Below are positions 1 through 8,674 of a stretch of 34,062 bases of DNA, piece after piece. A program made the position numbers and the translations under genes. Below the pieces are notes generated by a model that worked only from the letters and a program-made list of their open reading frames with translations, did no database searches and was not told the DNA's origin. The stretch is from positions 1 through 34,062 of the forward strand of contig CAKZLV010000040.1 in the NCBI GenBank assembly GCA_937127285.1, read 5' to 3'. This DNA is from an uncultured Bacteroidota bacterium (GTDB lineage: Bacteria; Bacteroidota; Rhodothermia; Rhodothermales; Salinibacteraceae). The stretch's first letter is position 1; the number at the start of each line of letters is the position of its first letter.

Positions 1-353
<353 letters not shown>

Positions 354-466
354 TCTATTTTGCAGATGCCATTCCTAGCGATGGCACCGTTGCACTCTCA
401 CATTCGCAGCGGACGGCTCTACACCCATCATGTCAGACATTCGCTGGCCAGAGCGCCAGCACCGAG
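354..466 (+). other. 23S-5S internal transcribed spacer
   Basis: This spacer of about 113 bp separates the two rRNA genes and holds no tRNA. It contains a short inverted repeat, TGCCAT (367-372) with ATGGCA (381-386), that may form part of a processing stem. Nothing else is recognisable. Confidence 0.6.
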
Positions 467-581
467 TTCCTGGTGACTACAGCGCGAAGGAAACACCTCT
501 CCCCATCCCGAACAGAGAAGTTAAGCTTCGCAGCGCCGATGGTACTGACCTTTCGTCGGTAGAGTAGGTCGTCGCCAGGTT
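467..581 (+). rRNA. 5S ribosomal RNA
   Basis: This is a complete 5S rRNA of about 115 nt. The terminal helix pairs CCTGGTGAC (469-477) with GTCGCCAGG (571-579), nine pairs including one G-U. The conserved internal segment CCCATCCCGAACAGAGAAGTT lies between them at about 502-522. It follows the 23S gene by about 115 bp and is followed directly by a strong terminator, so it closes the rRNA operon. Ends are set by the helix and are accurate to a few bases. Confidence 0.95.
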
Positions 582-587
582 TCCTTC

Positions 588-624
588 AAAGCCCCATCGC
601 CCCTTCGGGTGATGGGGCTTTTTT
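588..624 (+). terminator. Rho-independent terminator of the rRNA operon
   Basis: The stem AAGCCCCATC pairs with GATGGGGCTT around a GC-rich loop containing CCTTCGGG, and a T-rich tract follows to 624. It starts a few bases after the 5S 3' end. Both the stem and the T tract are very clear. Confidence 0.92.
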
Positions 625-927
625 GTTTGGCCCTTCGGCTCTTTCCACTTCCTCTCTTTCTGCCCCCGACCCTTTCTGCTCTCTCCCGTTCTCTGCCTTC
701 TCCTGTTTTCTGCTCTGCCCCATTCGTCATCATCGCCTCCTCGTTTGTCATCGTCTCCCGCTCGTTGACTTCCCGCACGGGTGCGGGATGGGCCGAGGGC
801 GGCTCGTCCGGCGCCGGGCCTGCACGAATCCACCGGCCGTCGAAAGGCGGGGATCCAGAAATGCGCCCCGGCATATCGTACCTTGCGCATCCCCATCCCT
901 CCTCCTCACGCACCCCCTCCGTCCTTG
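625..927 (+). other. Gene-free leader between the rRNA terminator and purL
   Basis: The segment from about 627 to 760 is a pyrimidine-rich low-complexity tract on the + strand. A perfect inverted repeat, TCCCGCAC-GG-GTGCGGGA, lies at 771-788, about 140 bp before purL. I see no purine riboswitch core and no clear promoter. Open frames exist on both strands, but they look like by-products of biased composition. The hairpin could act in the purL leader; this is only a possibility. Confidence 0.4.
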
Positions 928-3222
928 ATGTCTGATGCCGCCCTCTCACCGCCCGAGGTTACTCGCGAGCTGGCCCGCGACCACGGCCTTACCGATGAGG
1001 AATACGACTGGATCGTCGATCGCCTCGACCGGACGCCCACGTTTGTGGAGCTTGGCATCTACTCGGTGATGTGGAGCGAGCACTGTTCCTACAAAAACTC
1101 GCTCCCCCTGCTGAAGACCCTGCCGCAGGAAGGCGATCAGCTTCTCGTCGAGGTCGGAGAAGAAAACGCCGGCCTCGTCGACATCGGGGACGGCCTCGGC
1201 GTGGCGTTTAAGATCGAGTCCCACAACCATCCCTCGGCGGTCGAACCCTACGAGGGCGCCGCTACCGGGGTCGGGGGCATCCACCGCGACATCTTCACCA
1301 TGGGGGCCCGGCCGATCTGTGCGCTGAACTCCCTGCGGTTCGGGTCGCTGGAGCGGCCGCGCGTTCGCTATCTCTTCGACGGCGTGGTGCGCGGCATCGG
1401 CGACTACGGAAATTCGTTCGGCGTGCCCACCGTCGCCGGCGAGGTCTACTTCGACGACGCCTACGAAGGCAATCCGCTCGTCAACGCGATGAGCGTCGGG
1501 GTGGTAGAGAAAGACGGCATCGCCAGCGCTGCGGCCGATGAGCCGGGCTGTCCCGTCTACATCGTCGGCTCCGCCACCGGTCGCGACGGGATCCACGGCG
1601 CCACGTTCGCCTCCGAAGAAATCTCCGAAGACAGCGAAGAAGACCGCCCGAGCGTCCAGGTCGGCGATCCGTTTCAGGAGAAGCTTCTTCTCGAGGCCAG
1701 CCTCGAGGCCCTCAAGGCCGGTGTCGTCGCCGGCATCCAGGACATGGGAGCAGCGGGCATTACGAGTTCCTCGTTCGAGATGACGGCGTCGTCGGGGACG
1801 GGCATGGACCTGCACCTCGACCGCGTACCGGCCCGCGAGAGCGGCATGACGCCGTACGAAATCATGCTTTCCGAAAGCCAGGAGCGTATGCTCATCGTCT
1901 GTAAGAAAGGACGCGAGGACGAGCTCCAGGAGATCTACGGCAAGTGGGACCTCGAAGCCCAGAAGATCGGCGAGGTTACCGACGAGCATCGCGTTCGCTG
2001 CTTCTGGCACGGCGAGGTTGTGGCCGACCTCGACCCCTCGCACCTCGCCGCCGGGGAGGGCGCGCCCGTCTACGAGCGGGAAACGGAGCGCCCGGCCTAT
2101 CTGGAGGACACCCGGTCGTTCGATGCGGCCGACATTGACGACGTCCCCCCCGAGACGGCCGCCGACGCCCTCCTCAACCTTCTCGCCGCTCCGAACATTG
2201 CCTCGAAGCAGTGGGTCTACGAACAGTACGACACGATGGTGCGGACGAACACGGTCGTCGGCCCCGGCCCGAGCGACGCCGCCGTCGTCCGCGTGAAGGA
2301 CACGGAGAAGGGACTGGCCGTCAAAACCGACTGTAACGGCCGCTATGTGTACCTGCACCCACGGCGTGGCGCTCAGATCGCGGTGGCCGAGGCGGCGCGG
2401 AACGTCGTCTGTGCCGGCGGGCGGCCGGTGGCCATTACGAACTGCCTGAACTTCGGCAATCCCTACAAACCGGACGTCTACTGGACCTTCAGCCAGGCGA
2501 TTCAGGGAATGGGCGATGCCTGCCGGGCTCTCGACACGCCCGTGACCGGCGGAAACGTGTCCTTCTACAACGAGCATCCGGAGGGAGCCGTCTTTCCGAC
2601 CCCGACGGTCGGTATGCTTGGAATCGTCGACGACGTGCGCGCCTCCGTAACGGCCGCCCTGCAGAACGAAGGCGACGTTCTGTTTCTGATCACGCCCTCG
2701 ACCTGGATGCACCGGAGCGAGATCGACGGAACCGAGTACCTGGCGACCGTCCACAACCGTACCACGGGAGACGCGCCGCATCTCGATCTCGATGAAGAGG
2801 TCGCCGTGCAGAACGCCGCACGGGCACTCATCGGCGACGGCCGGGTGCAGCACGCCCACGACGTGTCGGACGGCGGACTGGCGGTAACCCTCGCCGAGTC
2901 CGTCATTCACGCCGATGGCCTCGGGGCGGACATCGATCTTCCGGGCGCGGACGATCACCGCCTCGACGGCGTGCTCTTCGGGGAAGCCCAATCGCGCATC
3001 CTCGTCTCGGTGCGTCCCGGCGACGCCGATCGCGTCCACGCCCTCGTGCCCGATGACGCGGCCGCGCATCGCATCGGCACCGTCACCTCCGGTGGACTGC
3101 GCATTCGCGTCGGCGACGACACCGTGATCGACCTGGACCGGGAGGCCATCCAGACTCCCTACCGAGAGGCCGTTGCGACGGCGATGACGGCAGAAGAACC
3201 GGCGGACGGACCGACAGGATGA
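928..3222 (+). CDS. purL: Phosphoribosylformylglycinamidine synthase, PurL subunit
   Basis: PurL uses ATP and ammonia to convert FGAR to FGAM in the fourth step of cytoplasmic purine synthesis. The protein has 764 residues, normal for the small PurL that works with separate PurS and PurQ subunits. Family motifs are plain: [10 protein letters not shown] near residues 49-58 with the active-site histidine H52, [21 protein letters not shown] near 97-117, a repeat of the AIRS-like fold in the C-terminal half, and HDVSDGGL near 645. The start at 928 was chosen because the frame upstream is an Ala/Pro/Arg-rich, non-homologous extension and homology begins about 20 residues after this ATG. purS and purQ are not in the window. 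It stands alone on the + strand after the rRNA operon. Confidence 0.95.
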   Translation: MSDAALSPPEVTRELARDHGLTDEEYDWIVDRLDRTPTFVELGIYSVMWSEHCSYKNSLPLLKTLPQEGDQLLVEVGEENAGLVDIGDGLGVAFKIESHNHPSAVEPYEGAATGVGGIHRDIFTMGARPICALNSLRFGSLERPRVRYLFDGVVRGIGDYGNSFGVPTVAGEVYFDDAYEGNPLVNAMSVGVVEKDGIASAAADEPGCPVYIVGSATGRDGIHGATFASEEISEDSEEDRPSVQVGDPFQEKLLLEASLEALKAGVVAGIQDMGAAGITSSSFEMTASSGTGMDLHLDRVPARESGMTPYEIMLSESQERMLIVCKKGREDELQEIYGKWDLEAQKIGEVTDEHRVRCFWHGEVVADLDPSHLAAGEGAPVYERETERPAYLEDTRSFDAADIDDVPPETAADALLNLLAAPNIASKQWVYEQYDTMVRTNTVVGPGPSDAAVVRVKDTEKGLAVKTDCNGRYVYLHPRRGAQIAVAEAARNVVCAGGRPVAITNCLNFGNPYKPDVYWTFSQAIQGMGDACRALDTPVTGGNVSFYNEHPEGAVFPTPTVGMLGIVDDVRASVTAALQNEGDVLFLITPSTWMHRSEIDGTEYLATVHNRTTGDAPHLDLDEEVAVQNAARALIGDGRVQHAHDVSDGGLAVTLAESVIHADGLGADIDLPGADDHRLDGVLFGEAQSRILVSVRPGDADRVHALVPDDAAAHRIGTVTSGGLRIRVGDDTVIDLDREAIQTPYREAVATAMTAEEPADGPTG

Positions 3223-3413
3223 CACCCGTGACTGACGCGACGTCGGCCTGCGGCGGCCTGCAGCGCGGCGGCCCCGGACTGGCGGCGTTGGCATACGCCT
3301 TGCTTCATCGAAAGGATGCGATGAAGTAAGAAACCGTGCCGTCAATCGGGCGGTACGCTTTTATCCGGCAACCTGTCGGATGCTTGCCTTTCTCTCACCA
3401 ACACAATGTAAAC

Positions 3414-3758
3414 ATGGCTGATAACGAGAACGTAGTTACGCTGACCGACGACAACTTTCAGGAAGAAGTTCTGGAGTCCGATGTGCCGGTGCTGGTGGAC
3501 TTCTGGGCGACGTGGTGCGGGCCGTGCCGGCAGATCGCCCCGATTGTGAGCGACCTGGCCGACGAGTTTGAGGGTCGTGCGAAGGTGGGCAAGGTGGACG
3601 TCGACAACAACCCGCAGACCGCCCAGGAATACGGCGTTCGCTCCATCCCGACGCTTCTCTTCTTTCACGACGGCGAAGTGAAGGAGCAACTCATCGGCGC
3701 GGTCGGCAAGGGTCAGCTGTCCAAGAAGCTGAGTGCGCTGACCGGACAGCCTGCATAG
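3414..3758 (+). CDS. trxA: Thioredoxin
   Basis: This 114-residue cytoplasmic thioredoxin passes electrons to ribonucleotide reductase, peroxiredoxins and other disulfide substrates. The active site WCGPC has redox cysteines at 35 and 38, and the conserved cis-proline is P79 in SIPT. The length is normal for the family and there is no signal peptide. An in-frame ATG exists 26 codons upstream, but the 3414 start gives the canonical N-terminus [10 protein letters not shown]. Its reductase trxB follows 117 bp downstream on the same strand, so the two probably form one functional unit. Confidence 0.95.
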   Translation: MADNENVVTLTDDNFQEEVLESDVPVLVDFWATWCGPCRQIAPIVSDLADEFEGRAKVGKVDVDNNPQTAQEYGVRSIPTLLFFHDGEVKEQLIGAVGKGQLSKKLSALTGQPA

Positions 3759-3875
3759 GACCTTCCGGTTCTTTCAATGGCGCGACGCCCGCCCCGCCGG
3801 CCTGACCGGTCCCGGGCGGTGCGTTCGTCGCCCCCTCGTCCTCTTCCGCAATCAATCTGGACCTGACGCACAGAC

Positions 3876-4976
3876 ATGGAGAACGGAACCCCCGAAAATG
3901 GGTCGGTCAACGGAACGCAGACCGACATCCTCCCCGACCTGTCGGCGTTCGACGGCGTCGACTTTTCAAACGCTGACCTGCACGACGTGGTGATCGTGGG
4001 CACCGGCCCGGCGGGGTGGACGGCTGCGCTCTACACCGCCCGTGCCGACCTGGAACCGGTTGTTTACATGGGGCCGGAGCCCGGCGGCCAGCTCACCACG
4101 ACGACCGACGTTGAAAACTACCCGGGCTTTCCGGACGGCATCCTCGGTCCGGAGATGATGGATCGGTTTCACGAGCAGGCCGAACGGTTTGGAGCCGATG
4201 CCCGCTACGGCACCGTCACGCACGTCGACTTCCGCGAGCGCCCGCATCGGCTTCTAATCGACGAAGAGACGCCGGTCTACGCCCAGACGGTCATCGTCTC
4301 CACCGGTGCTTCGGCCCGGTACCTGGGGCTCGACAACGAGCAGCGCCTCATCGGAAAGGGCGTCACGGCCTGCGCCACGTGCGACGGCGCCTTCTACCGG
4401 GGCGAAACCGTGGCCGTCGTGGGGGGAGGCGACAGCGCCATGGAAGAGTCTACCTTCCTGACGAAGTTCGCCGACAAGGTCTACGTGCTGCACCGCCGCG
4501 ACGAACTGCGGGCGTCGAAGATCATGCAGGAGCGGGCCTTTCAGAACGACAAGATCGAGTTCGTCTGGAACACGGAGGTCATCGACGTGCTCGGAGAAGA
4601 CGCCGTGACGGGGCTGGAGGTGATCAACAACGAGACCGGCGAAACCCGCATCATGGACGACGTGAGCGGCCTCTTCCTCGCCATCGGCCACACGCCGAAC
4701 ACGGAGCCGTTCGAGGGCTGGCTGGATATGGACGACAGCGGCTACATCCTGACGAAGCCGGACTCGACCTATACGAACGTTCCCGGCGTCTTTGCCTCGG
4801 GCGATGCGCAGGACGACGAGTACCGCCAGGCCGTCACGGCGGCGGGTACCGGGTGCATGGCCGCGATCGACGCCGAGCGCTGGCTGCAGGAAAACGGACG
4901 GGTGTCTCCGGAGCCCGCTCGCCCGAAGACCTCAACCCACGACGATCCCGTTGAAGCCGCTGCCGCCCGCTCGTAA
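3876..4976 (+). CDS. trxB: Thioredoxin reductase (FAD/NADPH)
   Basis: This 366-residue flavoenzyme reduces thioredoxin with NADPH. The FAD motif GTGPAG is at 42-47, the redox pair CATC at C166 and C169, the NADPH motif GGGDSAME at 183-190 with HRRDELRAS at 206-214, and the second FAD contact FASGD at 306-310. The family is usually near 310-320 residues. Here the extra length is a polar N-terminal stretch of about 35 residues and an acidic/Ala-rich C-terminal tail. The N-terminal stretch is coded in the same style as the rest, and no better start is visible. It lies directly downstream of trxA, which fixes the physiological partner. Confidence 0.95.
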   Translation: MENGTPENGSVNGTQTDILPDLSAFDGVDFSNADLHDVVIVGTGPAGWTAALYTARADLEPVVYMGPEPGGQLTTTTDVENYPGFPDGILGPEMMDRFHEQAERFGADARYGTVTHVDFRERPHRLLIDEETPVYAQTVIVSTGASARYLGLDNEQRLIGKGVTACATCDGAFYRGETVAVVGGGDSAMEESTFLTKFADKVYVLHRRDELRASKIMQERAFQNDKIEFVWNTEVIDVLGEDAVTGLEVINNETGETRIMDDVSGLFLAIGHTPNTEPFEGWLDMDDSGYILTKPDSTYTNVPGVFASGDAQDDEYRQAVTAAGTGCMAAIDAERWLQENGRVSPEPARPKTSTHDDPVEAAAARS

Positions 4977-5037
4977 GTGCCTCATGCCCCATCGGTGCCC
5001 CGCGACGACTCCTTCCGGTGCCACTTCTTCCCGCAGC

Positions 5038-5712
5038 ATGCTGCGATGGGCGCACGGCATCGTCCTCGTCCTGGCTGGATGGATGACGCTGGTCGGGGGA
5101 GGTCTCGGGTGTACGCCCGGGTCCTCTCGCCCGACCCCGTCGGAGGCATCAGCCGGCTCCCGGTCGGCTCTCGACCGGTCCGGCAGGCCCGCTGCCTCTG
5201 CCTCGTCATCCCCTGCTTCGCCACCGGATGCTTCGACGCAGGCGCCTCCGGTCGACACCCGGCCCCGGTCTGTCTCCGAGCGCCTGGCCGATGCGGCTCT
5301 GGAAACGCGCATCCGCCGCGCCCTCGTCGACCGGCGAGCCCTTCGGGTCTTTGATTTCGACCCGCAGGCTGTGGGGGGGCGCGTTCGCCTCCGCGGCAAC
5401 GTGGCGACGCTTGAACAGCGGCGGCAGGCCGCTCGCATCGCCCGATCCGTCCGAGGAATCGACAGCCTCACCAACGAGGTTACGGTGCAGGGGAACGATC
5501 CGACTGAAGCGGCGACGACCTCGAACGCGCGCGCTGGCCCCGTCGAGTCCGATACCTCCCGCGATGCATCCGTCCTGTACTACACGGTGGAAGCCGGCGA
5601 CACGCTCTGGAACATTGCCCGCGATCACCGCGCCTCGGTGCAGCGCATCAAAGATCTGAACGATCTGACCTCCGGCGATCTCCGACCGGGCGAACGCATC
5701 CGGGTGCGGTAG
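5038..5712 (+). CDS. Lipoprotein with BON and LysM domains
   Basis: This is a predicted exported, lipid-anchored envelope protein of 224 residues. A hydrophobic signal (about residues 8-24) ends at C25 in the context GLGC, a slightly unusual lipobox. A Ser/Pro/Ala-rich linker follows (26-78). A BON domain, an envelope or lipid-associated fold, spans about 86-152, and a C-terminal LysM peptidoglycan-binding domain spans 181-223 (YTVEAGDTLWNIARDHRAS). The order suggests a protein bridging membrane and cell wall. An alternative ATG at 4984, 7 bp after the trxB stop, would add 18 polar residues before the signal; 5038 gives the more typical signal peptide. It may be co-transcribed with trxAB, but no functional link is known. 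Confidence 0.8.
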   Translation: MLRWAHGIVLVLAGWMTLVGGGLGCTPGSSRPTPSEASAGSRSALDRSGRPAASASSSPASPPDASTQAPPVDTRPRSVSERLADAALETRIRRALVDRRALRVFDFDPQAVGGRVRLRGNVATLEQRRQAARIARSVRGIDSLTNEVTVQGNDPTEAATTSNARAGPVESDTSRDASVLYYTVEAGDTLWNIARDHRASVQRIKDLNDLTSGDLRPGERIRVR

Positions 5713-5738
5713 CCGCCTCCTTGCGCCCCGCTCCCGGC

Positions 5739-6602
5739 CTACGACTTCAGCAGGACGTTCTTGAGCACGAAGAGGACGTTCTCTTTCTTCTCGCGCAGGC
5801 GCCGTGAGAAGTAGGGAAACCATTCCGTCCCGTACGGCACGTACACGAGCATGTTGTAGCCGGCTTCAGCCATGTCCTGTTGCGTTTCCGGCCGCAGGCC
5901 GTACAGCATCTGAAACTCGAAGTCGGCCGGAGACACGTCGTTGTTTTGCGCGTAGCGCTTCGTCGCGTCGATGAGCTGGTCGTCGTGCGTGGCGATCCCG
6001 GAATAGGTTGTGTGGTCGAGCAGCCGCTCCATGTAGTCGGTGAACCGAGCCCGGATGACGTCCATGTTCTGGTAGGCGATCGCTTCCGCTTCCGCGTAGG
6101 CCCCCTTGCAGAGGCGCACGCTGGCGCCGAGCTCGCACATCCGATCGACGTCTCCCTCCGTTCGCTTCAGCATGGCCTGCAGGACCGGCCCGACGTGGTT
6201 CGGGTAGTCTGGATACACAGCCTCGAACAGGTCGAGGGTCGACTGCGTCAGGTCGCTGCCCTCCATGTCGAGACGGACGAAGACGTCCTGGTCCTCGGCC
6301 TCGTCGAGCAGCATCCGCAGGTTGCGGAGACAGAAGTCCTCGTCGATCAGCTGGCCCATCATCGACAGCTTGATCGAGATGCGGTTGCGGCGGCCGTCCG
6401 GAGAAGAACGCGCAAGGGTGTGGACGAGGTCGATGTACGTGTCGCGGGCCGACGCGGCTACGTCCCGGTCGTGCACGTGCTCGCCCAGAACGTCGAGCGC
6501 AACGTGTAGGCCGTTCTCGTTGAGGTCGCGAACGACGGGGAGCGTTGCAGAGAGGTCTTCGCCGGCAACAAAGCGGCTGGCCAGGAAGAAGGGAAGCTTC
6601 AT
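5739..6602 (-). CDS. Proline dehydrogenase
   Basis: This FAD enzyme oxidises proline to 1-pyrroline-5-carboxylate, the first step of proline catabolism, and feeds electrons to the quinone pool. The protein has 287 residues, typical of the monofunctional form and not the fused PutA. Family motifs include SIKLSMMG near 75-82, RLDMEGSD near 110-117, RLCKGAYAEAE near 163-173, FEFQMLYG near 229-236 and the C-terminal substrate-binding segment YFSRRLREKKEN. No pyrroline-5-carboxylate dehydrogenase gene is adjacent. It converges with the BON-LysM gene, 26 bp away, and diverges from the DUF429 gene. An AT-rich candidate promoter lies about 60 bp upstream. Confidence 0.92.
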   Translation of the reverse strand: MKLPFFLASRFVAGEDLSATLPVVRDLNENGLHVALDVLGEHVHDRDVAASARDTYIDLVHTLARSSPDGRRNRISIKLSMMGQLIDEDFCLRNLRMLLDEAEDQDVFVRLDMEGSDLTQSTLDLFEAVYPDYPNHVGPVLQAMLKRTEGDVDRMCELGASVRLCKGAYAEAEAIAYQNMDVIRARFTDYMERLLDHTTYSGIATHDDQLIDATKRYAQNNDVSPADFEFQMLYGLRPETQQDMAEAGYNMLVYVPYGTEWFPYFSRRLREKKENVLFVLKNVLLKS

Positions 6603-6659
6603 GGTCGAACGGTGGATGGGTCCGGATACAGCGAGGGTCAGGGCGGAAGCGTTTCTATA

Positions 6660-6690
6660 GTAACATTATAAAAACTCGAAAGTTGAGATG
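6660..6690 (-). promoter_or_regulatory. Candidate promoter upstream of proline dehydrogenase
   Basis: In an otherwise GC-rich spacer, a short AT-rich patch reads TATAAT on the - strand (6670 to 6665). It lies about 63 bp before the proline dehydrogenase start and is a perfect sigma-70 -10 hexamer. No good -35 hexamer lies at 16-18 bp (a TTGTCC is 23 bp away), and I do not see the Bacteroidota TAnnTTTG element. Placement rests on composition and the single hexamer. Confidence 0.35.
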
Positions 6691-6731
6691 CGGGGACAAG
6701 GGCCGGCCTCCCCCTTGCGGCCGCTGAGGGG

Positions 6732-6801
6732 GATGGACGATGGAGGATGGAGGATTGTGAGTTGTGAAGCGTACGTCGTGAATCGTGAGTTGTGAGTCGT
6801 G
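6732..6801. repeat. Chain of ten related heptamers
   Basis: Ten consecutive 7-bp units in register fill this stretch: GATGGAC, GATGGAG (twice), GATTGTG, AGTTGTG, AAGCGTA, CGTCGTG, AATCGTG, AGTTGTG and AGTCGTG. It lies in the 305-bp spacer between the divergent proline dehydrogenase and DUF429 genes. The pattern resembles the short tandemly repeated repetitive (heptameric STRR) sequences known from cyanobacteria. No coding function is apparent. Confidence 0.8.
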
Positions 6802-6844
6802 GGGGACCGAGGCGACGGCTCTCTGCAGCGAATCCTCCAGTCCC

Positions 6845-6907
6845 AGTACCCAATACCGAGTACCCAATACCGAGTACCCAATACCGAGTACCCAATACCG
6901 AATACCA
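6845..6907. repeat. 14-bp tandem array abutting the DUF429 start codon
   Basis: Four perfect copies of AGTACCCAATACCG run from 6845 to 6900, followed by a partial unit AATACCA that ends at the base before the ATG at 6908. The array therefore occupies the position where a ribosome-binding site and leader would lie. The unit differs at only 2 of 14 positions from the array at 8536-8601. Confidence 0.92.
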
Positions 6908-7651
6908 ATGACCAACGCCTCCTGGGTTGCCGGTGCCGACGGGTTTCGAGACGGCTGGGTGGTCGTGTTGCAGAATGGGGAGAGCGGGGCCGTCCGGGTG
7001 CGGACGGTCGCGGATGTGCAGGCGCTGTTTGACCTGCCGGAAAGACCGGTCGTCATCGGCATCGACGTTGTCATCGGTCTGCCGGACCGGGCGGAGCCTG
7101 GAGGGCGCACGTGCGATCGGGAGGCGCGGCGCCTGCTCGGCCATCCGCGCAGCAGCAGCGTCTTCTCGCCGCCCGCCTACCCGGCCCTCGCTGCCGACAC
7201 CTACGAGGAAGCCCAGCGCTTGAACCGGGACAGCGGCCCGAATGCCCCGGGCCTCTCGATCCAGACCTTTCACCTCTTCGCGAAACTGCGCGCCGTGGCC
7301 GAGACGATGACGCCCGAGCGGCAGTCGTGGGTGCGAGAGGTCCACCCCGAAGTCGCGTTCGCAGCCATGAACGGCGGCGCGTCTCTGGCCGAGAGCAAAC
7401 ATACCGATGCCGGCTTGACGCGACGCGCCGGCCTGTTGGCGGCCGAGGGCTTTCCGGAAGCCGAAGAGGCGGCGCCAGGCCGAGCGGCTTTGGCGGCTTC
7501 GGCTACGCGTGACGATGTCCTGGATGCTCATGCCGTTTGCTGGACGGCCCGGCGAATCGCGGCGGGAGAGGCCGAGCGGCTTCCGCCGGCGCGCACCGAC
7601 GCGCAGGTGCCGACGAACGCCCGCGGGCTGCGCATGGAGATCTGGCGCTGA
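6908..7651 (+). CDS. DUF429 family protein (predicted RNase H-like fold)
   Basis: This 247-residue cytoplasmic protein matches the DUF429 pattern: AGADGFRDGW at the N-terminus, GIDVVIGLPD near 51-60, RTCDREARRLLG near 67-78, the SVFSPPAYPAL segment, EVHPEVAF near 145-152, and DDVLDAHAVCWTARR near 202-216. The conserved acidic residues in GIDVVIG and DDVLDA fit the RNase H-like nuclease fold proposed for the family, but no reaction has been assigned here. The frame extends upstream through the 14-bp repeats; 6908 is chosen because homology begins there and the upstream part is pure repeat. The short period array directly before the start leaves no recognisable Shine-Dalgarno sequence. Confidence 0.85.
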   Translation: MTNASWVAGADGFRDGWVVVLQNGESGAVRVRTVADVQALFDLPERPVVIGIDVVIGLPDRAEPGGRTCDREARRLLGHPRSSSVFSPPAYPALAADTYEEAQRLNRDSGPNAPGLSIQTFHLFAKLRAVAETMTPERQSWVREVHPEVAFAAMNGGASLAESKHTDAGLTRRAGLLAAEGFPEAEEAAPGRAALAASATRDDVLDAHAVCWTARRIAAGEAERLPPARTDAQVPTNARGLRMEIWR

Positions 7652-7813
7652 CGCCCATGCGGTGCACGGCTGGCACGCGTTCGTTCGGGCCGACCCGGAG
7701 CGGCGTGAAGGGACCGAAACAGTCTGCCCGGCGAAGAAACGAGCCGGTTGCACGCGGCGTAGCGATCCTCCTACACCGACCCGTCCTCTCCGCAATCAAC
7801 CCCGTCGTCGCGT

Positions 7814-8467
7814 ATGTCGGACATTGCCGATCTCAGGCAGGAGTACACCAAGCACGAACTTTCGGCCGACACGGCGGCCGAAGACCCAATCGAGCAGTTT
7901 CGCCGGTGGTTTGATCAGGCCCTGGAGGCGGAGGTCGAGGAGCCCAATGCCATGACGCTGGCCACGGCCGGCGCAGACGGACAGCCCTCGGCCCGAGTCG
8001 TCCTTCTGAAGGGCCTCGACGAGCGGGGATTCGTCTTCTACACGAATTACGACAGCCAGAAGGGATCGGAGCTGGCCCAGAACCCTCAGGCTGCGCTTGT
8101 CTTCTGGTGGGAACCGCTGGAGCGGTCCGTCCGCATCGAAGGCACGGCGGAGCGCCTGCCGTCGGAGGAATCGACCGACTACTTCCACAGCCGCCCTCGC
8201 GGAAGCCAACTCGGCGCGTGGGCGTCTCCGCAGAGTCACGTCATCGACGACCGCACGGTGCTCGAGGACAACCTCGACGAACTGCGGGAGACCTACGACG
8301 ACGGCGAAGAAATCCCCCGACCTCAGCACTGGGGTGGCTACGTCGTCCGCCCCCGGAGGATCGAGTTCTGGCAGGGACGTCCGAACCGCCTGCACGACCG
8401 GCTCCGCTATCGCCGGGACGACGAGCGCGACGACGGAGGGTGGACGCTCGAACGCCTCGCCCCCTGA
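7814..8467 (+). CDS. pdxH: Pyridoxine/pyridoxamine 5'-phosphate oxidase
   Basis: PdxH is an FMN enzyme that oxidises PNP or PMP to pyridoxal 5'-phosphate, the last step of vitamin B6 synthesis and salvage. The protein has 217 residues, the normal length. Recognisable segments are the N-terminal RQEYTKHEL, the core NAMTLATAGADGQPSARVVLLKG with FYTNYDSQKG (FMN contacts), FWWEPLERSVRIEG, and the C-terminal PxxxEFWQGRPNRLHDRLRY signature near 181-199 that contacts the substrate phosphate and FMN. The start ATG at 7814 gives a normal N-terminus. The gene stands alone, 162 bp after the DUF429 gene, with a repeat array and a hairpin downstream. Confidence 0.95.
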   Translation: MSDIADLRQEYTKHELSADTAAEDPIEQFRRWFDQALEAEVEEPNAMTLATAGADGQPSARVVLLKGLDERGFVFYTNYDSQKGSELAQNPQAALVFWWEPLERSVRIEGTAERLPSEESTDYFHSRPRGSQLGAWASPQSHVIDDRTVLEDNLDELRETYDDGEEIPRPQHWGGYVVRPRRIEFWQGRPNRLHDRLRYRRDDERDDGGWTLERLAP

Positions 8468-8535
8468 TACCGCTGCCCACCCGCCGGTCTCGACCCCCGC
8501 GACCGGTTCGTCCGCAGCCGCCCATCAAGAGCCCC

Positions 8536-8601
8536 CCATACCCAGTACCCCATACCCAGTACCCCATACCCAGTACCCCATACCCAGTACCCCATTACCC
8601 C
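8536..8601. repeat. 14-bp tandem array downstream of pdxH
   Basis: Four perfect copies of CCATACCCAGTACC run from 8536 to 8591, followed by a partial CCATTACCCC. In the rotated frame, AGTACCCCATACCC, it is 12/14 identical to the unit at 6845-6907. It sits between the pdxH stop and a terminator-like hairpin, so it is probably transcribed in the pdxH 3' untranslated region. Confidence 0.92.
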
Positions 8602-8603
8602 AA

Positions 8604-8648
8604 AGCAACAGGCGCCCCGGCCGAAGTCCGGCGAGGCGCCCGTTGCTG
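8604..8648. terminator. Probable bidirectional terminator between pdxH and the PpiC gene
   Basis: AGCAACAGGCGCC pairs with GGCGCCCGTTGCT (one bulged base) around an inner CCGG...CCGG stem-loop. The two flanking genes converge here. A T tract is weak on either strand, so it may be a stable 3' end and not a strict intrinsic terminator. Confidence 0.55.
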
Positions 8649-8674
8649 TGCGTCGTACGTTCTGCGGTGAGAGG

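Noticed and set aside
625-927. A purine riboswitch or attenuator leader for purL
   Set aside because: Only a short palindrome at 771-788 is present; the conserved riboswitch core and its three-helix layout are not visible.
946-3345. A 799-codon open frame on the - strand opposite purL
   Set aside because: It is the antisense shadow of a GC-rich gene; the + strand encodes an unmistakable PurL and the - strand product resembles nothing.
6732-8601. Possible CRISPR array
   Set aside because: The repeats are 7-14 bp, head to tail without unique spacers, and no cas gene is present.
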